Assembly: GCA_030849075.1 (NCBI GenBank)
Contig: JASAOO010002828.1
Span: 1 to 10,604, forward strand
From: Zelonia costaricensis
Taxonomy: Eukaryota > Euglenozoa > Kinetoplastea > Trypanosomatida > Trypanosomatidae
Reading direction: 5' to 3'
Length of the DNA stretch: 10,604 bases
In this document: positions 1-7,013 of the stretch, piece after piece
How positions within the stretch are numbered: the stretch's first letter is position 1
How the letters are laid out: every line of letters starts with the position of its first letter
The notes under the pieces: model-generated
Database searches by the model: none
What the model was told of the DNA's origin: nothing
Seen by the model: the letters and a program-made list of their open reading frames with translations, nothing else
Translations under genes and position numbers: made by a program

Positions 1-352
1 GGTGAGCCTGCGCAAGGACGGCAGACTGCTTCGGGAAAGGTAGTTCGCATGCGGTTGCTGGGATTGGCGAAGGTCGCTCAGCTGCCAGGAGAGGGAGAGC
101 TGGGGTGCGAAGAGGCTGCCCTGTGGGGCCGTGCAAGGTTCCTGTCCCGCCCGCCCGCCTCGGCTCTCTGTGTGGCGCCAGATGTGTACCGCATCCTCTT
201 TGCTGTAGCATAATGCGCGACTGCGTGCAGGCTCGGGATGTGCTTCTCTCTTCTTTTCGTGCGATGTGGCGGGGAGGGGGGAGGGCGGTGAAGTTGAGGC
301 AAACGGAGTTGGCGGCACTGCCTACTACCGCGGTGGAAAGCGACCGAGACGT

Positions 353-399
<47 letters not shown>

Positions 400-480
400 G
401 TTCCAGGCTCGACGGCAGCATCACGCACCGACGCGTTCGGCGAGAGTGGACACGGCGAAGGGTGTCTCTCTATCGCCCGT
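1..480 (-). other. Downstream (3' UTR/intergenic) region of the twin CX9C gene
   Basis: No convincing gene is present. On the minus strand this region follows the stop codon of the twin CX9C gene and should hold its 3' UTR and possibly its poly(A) site. Open frames on both strands run through the CA microsatellite and translate to His-Thr or Val-Cys repeats, so they are artefacts. The first 350 bases are of mixed composition, with short C-rich and G-rich patches. Trypanosomatids have no fixed poly(A) signal, so the mRNA end cannot be placed from sequence. Confidence 0.6.
354..398. repeat. (CA)22 dinucleotide microsatellite
   Basis: This is an uninterrupted 45-base CA tract on the plus strand, the longest pure dinucleotide repeat in the window. 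On the transcribed-sense strand it reads as TG and begins about 80 bases after the stop codon of the twin CX9C gene, so it is probably a UG repeat in that mRNA's 3' UTR. Tracts of this kind are typically length-polymorphic between strains. Confidence 0.97.
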
Positions 481-915
481 CTACTGCGTTGTGGCGCGGC
501 GTGGGATGAACATCTCCGGGTCCTTGAACACGGTCGGGTTGAGGATATCGACGCCGCCCTCGGCGTCCACCTTCTCCCGCACTACCTGGACCGCCTCCAG
601 CAGCGGGCGGTGCCCCATCTGCTCGTCGTAGTCGCGCAGCCACTGCCGGAACTCGCCCTCGTGCCGGATGGACGTCAGCGTCTCACGCAACACCCACAGC
701 GCCTGCTTGTGCCGCACCACGCACTCCCGCATGTCGATCATGCGACTACGGCAGTCGTACAGCACGTCGAGCTCCTGGCTCTCTCGCATGCACGTCATCA
801 GTCGGTTCCAGAAGCGATTGCAGTTGCTCTCGTTGCGGTAGTTGGGACTCATGCCGCTCATGCCGGGCGCCATCATCTCGTCCGCACCCGCTTCTCGGGC
901 GCCGTAGAGGGACAT
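481..915 (-). CDS. Twin CX9C (CHCH) protein, Cmc1/Cmc2-like, probably mitochondrial intermembrane space
   Basis: A 144-residue protein with start ATG at 915-913 and stop TAG at 483-481. Its four cysteines (C32, C42, C55, C65) form two exact CX9C motifs separated by 12 residues, the hallmark of a coiled-coil-helix-coiled-coil-helix fold held by two disulfides. The linker length and the hydrophobic/basic pattern around the cysteines resemble the Cmc1/Cmc2 cytochrome c oxidase assembly factors; a structural CHCH subunit of a respiratory complex is the main alternative. There is no presequence: residues 1-30 are Met/Gly-rich with acidic residues, which fits oxidative trapping in the intermembrane space. 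Trypanosomatids are known to lack Mia40 and keep Erv1, so folding probably depends on Erv1 (inference). Residues 66-144 form a charged, helix-prone extension longer than in minimal family members, with tryptophans and an NPTVFKDPEMF stretch near the end. A good splice acceptor lies 88 bases upstream, with no ATG between. The gene is very likely real; the exact subfamily is uncertain. Confidence 0.88.
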   Translation of the reverse strand: MSLYGAREAGADEMMAPGMSGMSPNYRNESNCNRFWNRLMTCMRESQELDVLYDCRSRMIDMRECVVRHKQALWVLRETLTSIRHEGEFRQWLRDYDEQMGHRPLLEAVQVVREKVDAEGGVDILNPTVFKDPEMFIPRRATTQ

Positions 916-949
916 GGCTGCTATGCCAGGTGTCGCGACGTGTGTGTGT

Positions 950-970
950 GGGGGGTGGGGTGGGGTGGGG
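950..970 (+). other. Compact G-quadruplex motif in the 5' UTR region
   Basis: The plus strand has runs of 6, 4, 4 and 4 guanines separated by single thymines. Four G runs of at least four with one-base loops is a textbook highly stable parallel G-quadruplex sequence. It lies in the predicted 5' UTR of the twin CX9C gene. The G-rich strand is the transcription template, so the mRNA itself carries the C-rich complement. Confidence 0.85.
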
Positions 971-1002
971 ACTGGGCGTGTGCGTGGGTGGGTGCGCAGG
1001 TG

Positions 1003-1042
1003 CTAGAGGATGGAGGGGCGGGGGAGAAGAGACAAGAGAAGA
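1003..1042 (-). promoter_or_regulatory. Predicted spliced-leader trans-splice acceptor for the twin CX9C gene
   Basis: On the minus strand the stretch from 1042 down to 1005 is almost entirely pyrimidine (C/T with few interruptions) and ends in CTCTAG, with the AG at 1004-1003. It is the first AG after the tract. It gives an 87-base 5' UTR (1002-916) free of ATG, so the ATG at 915 is the first in the mature mRNA. The position is predicted from the usual polypyrimidine-then-AG rule in trypanosomatids. Confidence 0.65.
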
Positions 1043-2033
1043 TGCTAGCTAGACTACTACACCTGCGGGTACGCGGGGAGGAGAGCGGAGTGATGAGTGT
1101 GTGTGTGTGTGGGCAGCCGATAGTGGGCCCGTGTACTACTAACCTGTGGGGTGAAGCAGAGGACGAAGAGGGATGGGCGTAGGGACCACACGATGGGGCG
1201 GCGGTGGTGGAGGGAGGAGAAGGCGCTTGTGCAGTTCCTTCAGACGCTACAGGCGTTCCTAGAGAGAAGAACCAAGACGACGGGGAGGGGAGGGGGAGGG
1301 AGTGCTTGCGCGTTGCGTGGACGGGAAACGCTACGCTCTTGTGTGCCACGCTTGTTGCCTCAGCGGCGCGCCGGGGAATGCAGCGGCTCAACGGAGGAGG
1401 AGGGCCGTGGTGGATGAAGGAGTGGGGGGAGTGAGGGCACCGCACTGACCTGGGGTCGAGCAACAACCACGTCCCGCGACGGACGTGGGGAGGGGGCGGC
1501 GGCAGCAGACGCGGAAGAGGAGGGAGGGAAGGACAGGGAACAGGAAAAAGGTTCAACAAGAAGACAAGGATCGCTGGTCAATCTCAGGCCGCGAGCTGCA
1601 GGAACGGCACGGGGCGTGCCCATGAAGTGCGACGTCCGCGCCGCAGCAGCGCGGCTCGACTACGACAAAGAGGGTTCATTTACCTGCGCATGTGCCGACC
1701 CTCGGGGCTGCTAGCGGACGACAGCAGCGGAGTTGGAGGTGATGGGGAGCGGTGGTCTCGCGCGAGGGCTTGCCCAGCTCCACGTACCCGCGCCGAGGCG
1801 CGCTGCTTCGGAGGGCGCCCCTGGGTTTTTTTTTTGTGGTCTGTTCCTGCTTTGGGCTTCGAGCGGCGAGCGCGCGTCACACGCTGTTCACGCGGAGTGG
1901 TGCGCCGGTCCGCGCGCCCCGAGAAACGGTGTAGCACACGGACGATGCTTTCGGTGGTCCTGCTGGCCGTGCATGGGGAAGGGGGGAGGGGAGGGGACAA
2001 CAACGTGAGTCCGAGCGAGCGATGGACTCGGGT

Positions 2034-2046
2034 GGGGGGGGGGGGG
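2034..2046 (+). repeat. G13 homopolymer
   Basis: Thirteen consecutive guanines follow a GGGT, with another G-rich cluster (G4, G6, G4, G4 with short A spacers) just upstream at 1975-1997. Long homopolymers are prone to length error in sequencing and to slippage in vivo, so the exact count should be treated with caution. Confidence 0.9.
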
Positions 2047-2621
2047 CAACAACTTGCAAACAGGCTGCAGCGTGCGACATCAACGCGGGAGAGGGGAAGT
2101 GAAGAGGGCCAAAGACACACCCGCAGTGAAGAGGTGGAAGCAACAGCGGCGAGAGGGGGAGGGGAGGGAGCTCTGCACATGGTACAAGTCGAGGGGCTCA
2201 CACGAAGCTGCTGGAAGGGCGGCAGGAAGAAGCACGAGAAGGGCGACGCGAAGGAGAAGACGGGAGGGGAGGGAGGAGGCCACCGCACGACTTTGGAGCG
2301 ACACACATACATACACACACACCCTCGCACACATACAAGCAAAACACATATAGCTGCGGTGGCTAGGCGACTTGCGGAGGAAACAGACATGACGCTCAGG
2401 AGCGCGACGCGGTGCAATGGCAACACACACGCACGCCGACACACGAACACCGACACAGGCGCAGGAAACGAAGTCAACAAGGAGTACACAAGGGGAAGAA
2501 GGATTACTTGGTGGAGCAGAGGAAAAGGGGGAGAGGTGAGGTGAGCGGGGGTGCGCAGGTACGCGGCGTGGGTGCTGACGGAGGAGGTTACTCAGGCGCC
2601 GCGCCACACATCAACACCCCC

Positions 2622-2657
2622 CACACACGCACACGCACACGCACACACACACACACA
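2622..2657. repeat. CA/CG-rich imperfect microsatellite
   Basis: This is a 36-base alternating pyrimidine-purine tract on the plus strand: CA repeats interrupted three times by CG, ending in a pure CA run. Such alternation favours left-handed DNA. It falls in the presumed 3' UTR region of the RING gene, where it reads as TG/CG on the transcribed strand. Confidence 0.9.
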
Positions 2658-2794
2658 GAAAGGGAGGGAGAGGAGAGCACGTGAAAGCACGGATGGAGCA
2701 CGGCGGCACCGCAGCATGCTGAGGGAGAAGGAGAAGGAGAAGGGGGCGCGCCGCGACAAGAAGCAAAAACGAGAACAGCACACCCGGAGGCGGG

Positions 2795-3340
2795 GGTGAT
2801 GACAGGAGGGTTTGGGTTGAAGAGGTGGACCTGGGGAGGATCTGAACGGAGCGGGGGTGGGGGGGGGAGAGAGAGAAGGGCCGAGAGGCGGGAGGCGGGG
2901 AGGGGGGGGGGCGGTGATGCCGCAACGGTGGCGCAGTGCGGCTGGGAAAGAACGGGTGGCGGTGGAGACGGTCGAGAGGACTGAGAGGATCCGGGAGTGG
3001 GCCATCGCACGCACAAGGAGGTGAGAGGGACAGGACGGACTGGGGGGTGAAGGGGCCTCCACGACGTGGGGAAGAGAAGAGAAGAGGTGGGTGAAGGGAG
3101 GGGGGGGGAAGTGAAGGAAGCTAAGGGGCGGAGCGGGAGACGGAGGAGCCGCACGAGTACTGGGGGAAGGCGGGGATAGAGGAAAAGGGGGAGGGGGTGG
3201 GTGGGTGCGGGCTTGGGAGGGCACACGCATATACGGGGGCCACGTGACGAGCGAAGAGAAAGCGAAGAGCAGAACACAGGAAGGCAGAGCGTCACGAGCC
3301 ACGCATCAAGAGAGGGGGAGAGAAAGGGAACACAGCTGAA
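2795..3340 (+). other. Long purine-rich (plus strand) domain
   Basis: Over about 545 bases the plus strand is mostly G and A. Pure purine runs occur at 3068-3087 and 3093-3111, with many G runs of eight or more. The complementary polypyrimidine strand is the transcribed-sense strand. Besides being a typical trypanosomatid spacer composition, it could form triplex (H-DNA) structures or offer cryptic splice-acceptor tracts. No open reading frame with protein-like composition follows it before the predicted acceptor at 1003. Confidence 0.7.
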
Positions 3341-3392
3341 CACACACACACACACACACACATACCGACACACCGACACACACACACACACA
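3341..3392. repeat. Double CA microsatellite beside the RING stop codon
   Basis: Two CA tracts (3341-3362, and about 3376-3392) flank a short CCGACACACCGA spacer. On the minus strand these are TG repeats that start about 33 bases after the RING gene's stop codon, so they probably lie in the proximal 3' UTR as UG repeats. Confidence 0.93.
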
Positions 3393-3424
3393 GGGGCAGT
3401 AAATGCTAAGCTATGGGGGTTCCA

Positions 3425-5587
3425 TCACTGACTACGCCTGCGGCGAGCCCGCGTCAGCGATGTGTCCTCGCGTAGCGTCCGCGTGAAGATGGGCACGAGC
3501 GGCGTCGAGCCGCGCCGCCGCTTTGGGGCCGCCTGGGCAGGCGGTGGCGGTGGCGGCGGCTGTGGCCGTCGTGCCACGCCCCGCCCTCGATCGGCCTCGC
3601 GCACCTTCGCGGCGGCCTGAAGGAAGCGCCCACGTGCCCCGGCGGCGCGCTGCAGGGGCGGCAACACCGTAGCCGGCGTCTCCCGCTCTGCCCCTTCTCC
3701 CCACATCTCCTGTGACAGCCGTTGCTGCGGCTGTTGTGGTTGTGACAGTGGTTGCTGCTGCATCACGTAGACGACGTCGCCGCCCTGATCGTATAACTGG
3801 GGGTATGAGGCGAAGGGCCAGAGCCACTGCCACGGCGACGGCGGCGGCTGCCCCGCGACGGCGCCGCTGCCCCAGCGACGGCTCAGCTCGTCCCGCGTAA
3901 TCGTGACCAGCGGCGACTCGTCTGAGGGGGTCGCCCCTGCGAGGCCTGCGAGGTGGAATGAAAGTTCGTCTGCGCCGCGGCTGCCCATGTCGATGAGGGT
4001 CGACACCGAGTCGTCGCCGCGCAGAAGTCCCGGCGTGCACCGCGGGGTTGTGGAGGGCGCCGTCCGGGACGGCGTCGACGAGGCGGACGAGGGCGTGAAG
4101 GAGGACGCCGTCGGCAGTGATGAGGAGTCGTCGCCGGAGTCGCTGCGACTGCTGCTCGAGTCCCAGCCGCCGTTCAGCAGGTCATCAAGGTCCTGTGTAT
4201 CGCCGCTGCCGCTGACGTGAGCCTCTTCGCCATCGCCGTTGCTGCCGCTGCGCGTTGTGGTGCCGCTGCTCTCCGGTGCGAAGTGGAAGCCCAGTGAGTT
4301 GACGCTCGCCACGATGCTGCCGGCCTCGTCGGTGGTGCCGGCGCGGCTGGACACGAGCGACGTCAGCGCCCCCGTCTCCTCCGGCGCGACGGGGCTGGCG
4401 CTGTGCAGGTTGCGCAGCCAGTCCGACACCGGCGAGGGCAGCGGCGGCTTCGCGATTCCGCTCGTCGCGGACGAGCGCCCCACCGGGGCTGCGGCGGTGT
4501 GACAGGCGCGCGCGCCGGCGCCGCCCGTGTACGCTAGCGAGCCACAAAGCTGCGGCGAGGGCGCCGTGGCGGGGTTCTGTGGCGCCTCCGCAGTGGGCGG
4601 TGGCGTCCGTGCCGCCGGCTCAGCCCCGCCCTCGCGCTCCCCCTCCCCCTCCACCTCCTCCTGCCCCCGCGGCACCTGCTCGTCTTCTGTGGCGCCGCTG
4701 AAGTCGTAGTCGTAGCCGTCCCAGCTGGCGTCCACGCTCGTGTGCAGGGTCGGGGGGCGGTGCGGCCGGCGCAGCTCGGCACCCGTGCGTGGCTCCGGCG
4801 GGGTGTCGGCCGGCGGCGCCGGTGCGAAGGGGAGCGCAGGGGGTGCCATCGCCGCGGCGGGCGGCGCTTCGCATGCCTGCACCGCATCGGCCCACCACTG
4901 CGGCGTCGTTATGGCGCTGCCGCCCTCGACGCTCTGGCGGCAGTTCGGGCATGCCGAGGAGCGCGTCAGCCAGTCGTCGATGCAGCGGCTGCAGAAGGCG
5001 TGGCCGCACGGCAGCAGCACCACCTCGATGACCGGCAGGGACGCCGACGGGGAGGACGGGACCGCTGCTGCCGCGCCGGTGCCTGCGTCGCCGTCCACCG
5101 CGGGGGGCTCGGCGGCGGCCGGGCACGGGAAGTCCGCGAAGGGGTTCAGGCACACGGTGCAGCTGGATGTGTCCGGCACGCGGTTCGACTCGGCGAGGGC
5201 GCGGGACAGCGCTGGGGTGAGCGGGTGCCGACGCAGGGCGGCGCGGGCCTCCGGCGGCAGCTGCGGCGAGAGGCGGTTCAGCGCGGACTCGGGGAGGAGT
5301 CGGCAGGCGGCCGACAGCTTGCGGGCGACGTGGCTCAGCTCCGCCTCGCCGTACGCCTGCGCGTTGAGGAAGAGGGCCTGGATGAGGGCCACCGGGGTGC
5401 CGTCCACGCAGACCCAGTTCATGGAAGGCTTGGCGGAGCGCAGCGCCTCGTTCGTGTAGGCGCCACCCGGGGCGAGCGCCACCAGGAGAATCACGCGCAC
5501 GCGCAGGTCGGCATCTTCGCGTGTGGAGGCGTTCAGGACGTGGAAGCGCTGCCACAGCGGCGCCGTGGTCGCGTTACCCAGCTGCAT
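3425..5587 (-). CDS. RING-finger (C3HC4) protein, probable E3 ubiquitin ligase
   Basis: A 720-residue protein. Start ATG is at 5587-5585 and stop TGA at 3427-3425. The frame stays open 41 codons further upstream but has no ATG there (it reaches a GTG at 5710), and a splice acceptor at 5635 or 5711 would leave this ATG as the first, so I take 5587. Residues 1-135 are compact and helix-rich without low complexity, and could be a family-specific domain. A C3HC4 RING follows: C143-x2-C146, C194-x-H196-x2-C199-x2-C202, C213-x2-C216, with the diagnostic PCGHAFCSRCIDDWL and CPNC segments. The loop between the first and second cysteine pairs is 47 residues, Ala/Pro-rich and longer than usual. Residues 240 to 720 are largely disordered: Pro/Ala and acidic stretches, a Ser/Thr-rich part, Gln-rich and polyproline segments, and basic clusters near the end (PKRRRG, RARRRRS) that could be nuclear localisation signals. 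Such RING proteins normally recruit an E2 enzyme to ubiquitinate a target; the substrate is unknown. There is no membrane segment. Confidence 0.9.
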   Translation of the reverse strand: MQLGNATTAPLWQRFHVLNASTREDADLRVRVILLVALAPGGAYTNEALRSAKPSMNWVCVDGTPVALIQALFLNAQAYGEAELSHVARKLSAACRLLPESALNRLSPQLPPEARAALRRHPLTPALSRALAESNRVPDTSSCTVCLNPFADFPCPAAAEPPAVDGDAGTGAAAAVPSSPSASLPVIEVVLLPCGHAFCSRCIDDWLTRSSACPNCRQSVEGGSAITTPQWWADAVQACEAPPAAAMAPPALPFAPAPPADTPPEPRTGAELRRPHRPPTLHTSVDASWDGYDYDFSGATEDEQVPRGQEEVEGEGEREGGAEPAARTPPPTAEAPQNPATAPSPQLCGSLAYTGGAGARACHTAAAPVGRSSATSGIAKPPLPSPVSDWLRNLHSASPVAPEETGALTSLVSSRAGTTDEAGSIVASVNSLGFHFAPESSGTTTRSGSNGDGEEAHVSGSGDTQDLDDLLNGGWDSSSSRSDSGDDSSSLPTASSFTPSSASSTPSRTAPSTTPRCTPGLLRGDDSVSTLIDMGSRGADELSFHLAGLAGATPSDESPLVTITRDELSRRWGSGAVAGQPPPSPWQWLWPFASYPQLYDQGGDVVYVMQQQPLSQPQQPQQRLSQEMWGEGAERETPATVLPPLQRAAGARGRFLQAAAKVREADRGRGVARRPQPPPPPPPAQAAPKRRRGSTPLVPIFTRTLREDTSLTRARRRRSQ
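4940..5161 (-). other. RING domain with expanded first loop
   Basis: This segment codes for the eight zinc ligands of the RING finger. All eight are present in C3HC4 order, so the domain should bind two zinc ions. The part from 5009 to 5149 codes for the 47-residue loop between ligands 2 and 3, containing Ala, Pro, Gly and Ser runs. The classical RING consensus allows 9-39 residues here, so the loop looks like a lineage-specific expansion. Confidence 0.85.
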
Positions 5588-5634
5588 CCACCCGTTCCCT
5601 CGCGGCGCGCTTGTGTCGCCTCCTTTCGGGTTCG

Positions 5635-5756
5635 CTTTGCAGCGAGCGGTCGGCGGGGAGGGAAGGGGGGGGTGTCGAGCCCGAGCTGCTTCGTCAGCAC
5701 ACACGCACACCTGAGTGAGGTCGGGGTGGAGAAGGGGAGGAGGCGATGCCTAAGAG
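5635..5756 (-). promoter_or_regulatory. Two candidate trans-splice acceptors for the RING gene
   Basis: On the minus strand a pyrimidine-rich tract (5756 to 5713) runs into its first AG at 5712-5711, giving a 123-base 5' UTR. A second tract (5672 to 5653, C-rich) is followed by an AG at 5636-5635, giving a 47-base 5' UTR. Neither leader contains an ATG before 5587, so the protein start is the same for both. The distal site has the longer and more mixed C/T tract and seems stronger; alternative use is plausible. Confidence 0.5.
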
Positions 5757-5800
5757 AGGACAGAGGGCAGAAGCCCAAGAGAGAGGGGAACAGGGACGCG

Positions 5801-5819
5801 AACACACACACCTACACAC

Positions 5820-5850
<31 letters not shown>
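5801..5850. repeat. CA microsatellite cluster
   Basis: Short CA tracts interrupted by CCT at 5801-5820 lead into a pure 29-base AC run at 5822-5850. It lies just upstream (on the minus strand) of the polypyrimidine tract and AG proposed for RING trans-splicing, so it probably marks the far end of the DnaJ 3' UTR or the intergenic spacer. Confidence 0.93.
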
Positions 5851-6107
5851 ACTGTACGCAGAAACCTGCACAATGGGAGCTGGGAGAGGGGGAGAGAGAG
5901 CGGGGGACGTACGGGTGGTGCACGGTCTATGCGCTGCAGAGGTGTTGTGCGGATGCGGCGTACGGTGGGGAGGATGGAGACGCAGGGAAGAGAGAAGCAA
6001 AATCCGAGGAGAGAAGAAATACACGTGTGGTGGAGGAGGGCAACACGCACACACGCACACACGCACTGGAGCGAAGACAAGAAAAGCAAAGGAAAAAAAC
6101 ACGTGGC

Positions 6108-6169
6108 GAGAGAGAGAGAGAGACGCGGGAGTGGCGTGCACGTGTGTGACGGTGTGTGTGTGTGTGTGT
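6108..6169. repeat. (GA)8 and (GT)9 microsatellites
   Basis: A GA run at 6108-6123 is followed after 28 bases by a GT run at 6152-6169. The GT tract is one of the few in this gap with GT rather than CA on the plus strand. It is therefore complementary to the CA tracts at 6042-6065 and 5822-5850. Confidence 0.92.
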
Positions 6170-6941
6170 ACTGAGAGTGGAGCGGCGAGGCGGATAGGAG
6201 GTCGGGGAAGCTAGGTGCCGCTCAGGCGGTTCTGGGCATGGGCACGCTTTTGCGAGAATATACACGCACACAGGCACACCAAAGCACGCACAGCCAAAGG
6301 CGGAGAGGAGAGGCAGCTCCGCTGACGGGTCGTGACCCACCAAGAGCTGCGCCTACGGCGTTCACGGTGGGGTGCGGCAGGGGAAGGAGGATGTGTGGAA
6401 TGGAGGGGGGGACGAGGAGGGCGGAGCCGTGACACTGCGCTAGGGGGAGGGGGGAGGTGGAGGTTGAGGGTGACACAGTAGTGGCGAGGCGAAAGCAGAG
6501 AGAGGCGCGACAGGTGGGTTGGGGGGGGGGGCATCGAGGTGTGCATCAGGGGCGCCACTTCCGGGGTAGCCGCAGTGGAGTTCCCAGCGTGCTGGCTTTC
6601 GAGCCCCGCGCCCCTCTCCAGGCGTGCAGAGAGCCCATCGAGCGAGAAGAGAGAGAGACGGCAGCGGGACGCAAGGGCAGAGGGGGGGGGTGGGAGGGCG
6701 GCGGCGTCCATTGGGTGTTGCCATCGCCGCAGACCTTTCCAGAGTCCCATGCGACAGAAGGAAGGAGGCAGACGTCCAGCAACCTCCGTCCCACAGACGC
6801 TCTCGCACGCAACTGCGTGTCGCCCCCCCCCCGTCTTTGCGATCCTATTCCTTAGCTTTCTTCCTTCGTGCCGCACAAGGTGAAGAGAGGGAGGGAGGGT
6901 AGGTCAGGGGGACGCCGATCTTGGCGCCCGTTTAGTTACCA

Positions 6942-7013
6942 GACACACCCACACGCACACACACGGACACACACGGAGCTCACCCGACTGAGGTACACCC
7001 ACACACACACACC
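6942..7013. repeat. CA-rich repeat cluster
   Basis: Imperfect CA tracts at 6942-6975 and 6996-7013 are separated by a short mixed spacer, with CG and GG interruptions in the first. On the transcribed strand they are TG-rich and lie some 600-680 bases after the DnaJ stop codon, probably in its 3' UTR. Confidence 0.85.

Larger units (their letters stand above)
1043..3424. other. 2.4 kb non-coding gap: 3' UTR of the RING gene and spacer
   Basis: No supported gene on either strand. Open frames here translate to low-complexity Pro/Ser/Cys/Val or Arg/Gly/Glu/His-Thr strings with no recognisable domain. From about 2090 to 3340 the plus strand is markedly purine-rich. About 1560-1960 is more complex, with a T10 run at 1826-1835, but I recognise nothing in it. 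Other contents are a (GT)7 at 1097-1110, G-rich clusters at 1282-1300 and 1975-1997, a G13 at 2034-2046, a G10 at 2902-2911, and CA-rich patches at 2301-2335 and 2622-2657. On the transcribed strand the region begins with the RING mRNA's 3' UTR at 3424. Confidence 0.6.

Noticed and set aside
1360..1623. 87-codon minus-strand frame in the more complex part of the 2.4 kb gap
   Set aside because: There is no recognisable domain, the Pro/Ser-rich second half translates the polypyrimidine tract, and no clear splice acceptor lies just upstream. It cannot be excluded but is not supported.
1627..2544. 305-codon plus-strand and 269-codon minus-strand open frames in the 2.4 kb gap
   Set aside because: Both are low-complexity Arg/Gly/Glu or Ser/Pro/Cys translations of purine-rich and CA-rich DNA. 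There is no domain and no coding-like third-position bias. The plus-strand one would also run against the direction of all other genes here.
2797..2802. TGATGA as a C/D snoRNA C box
   Set aside because: No D box (CTGA) at suitable distance with a terminal stem was found, and the match is short. The same string recurs at 10132 as part of a longer repeated motif on what is the antisense of the mRNA.
2588..3391. Minus-strand open frame beginning with Cys-Val repeats
   Set aside because: It begins inside a TG microsatellite and continues through the polypyrimidine tract as a Pro/Ser/Leu string. The composition is entirely explained by the repeats.
354..3392. CRISPR-like or satellite array from spaced CA tracts
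   Set aside because: The tracts are simple dinucleotide repeats with irregular spacing and no repeat-spacer structure, and the genome is eukaryotic.
4742..6214. 490-codon open frame on the plus strand overlapping the RING gene
   Set aside because: It runs antisense through the RING coding region and then through the CA microsatellite, giving His-Thr repeats. It starts at a non-ATG codon and has no domain.
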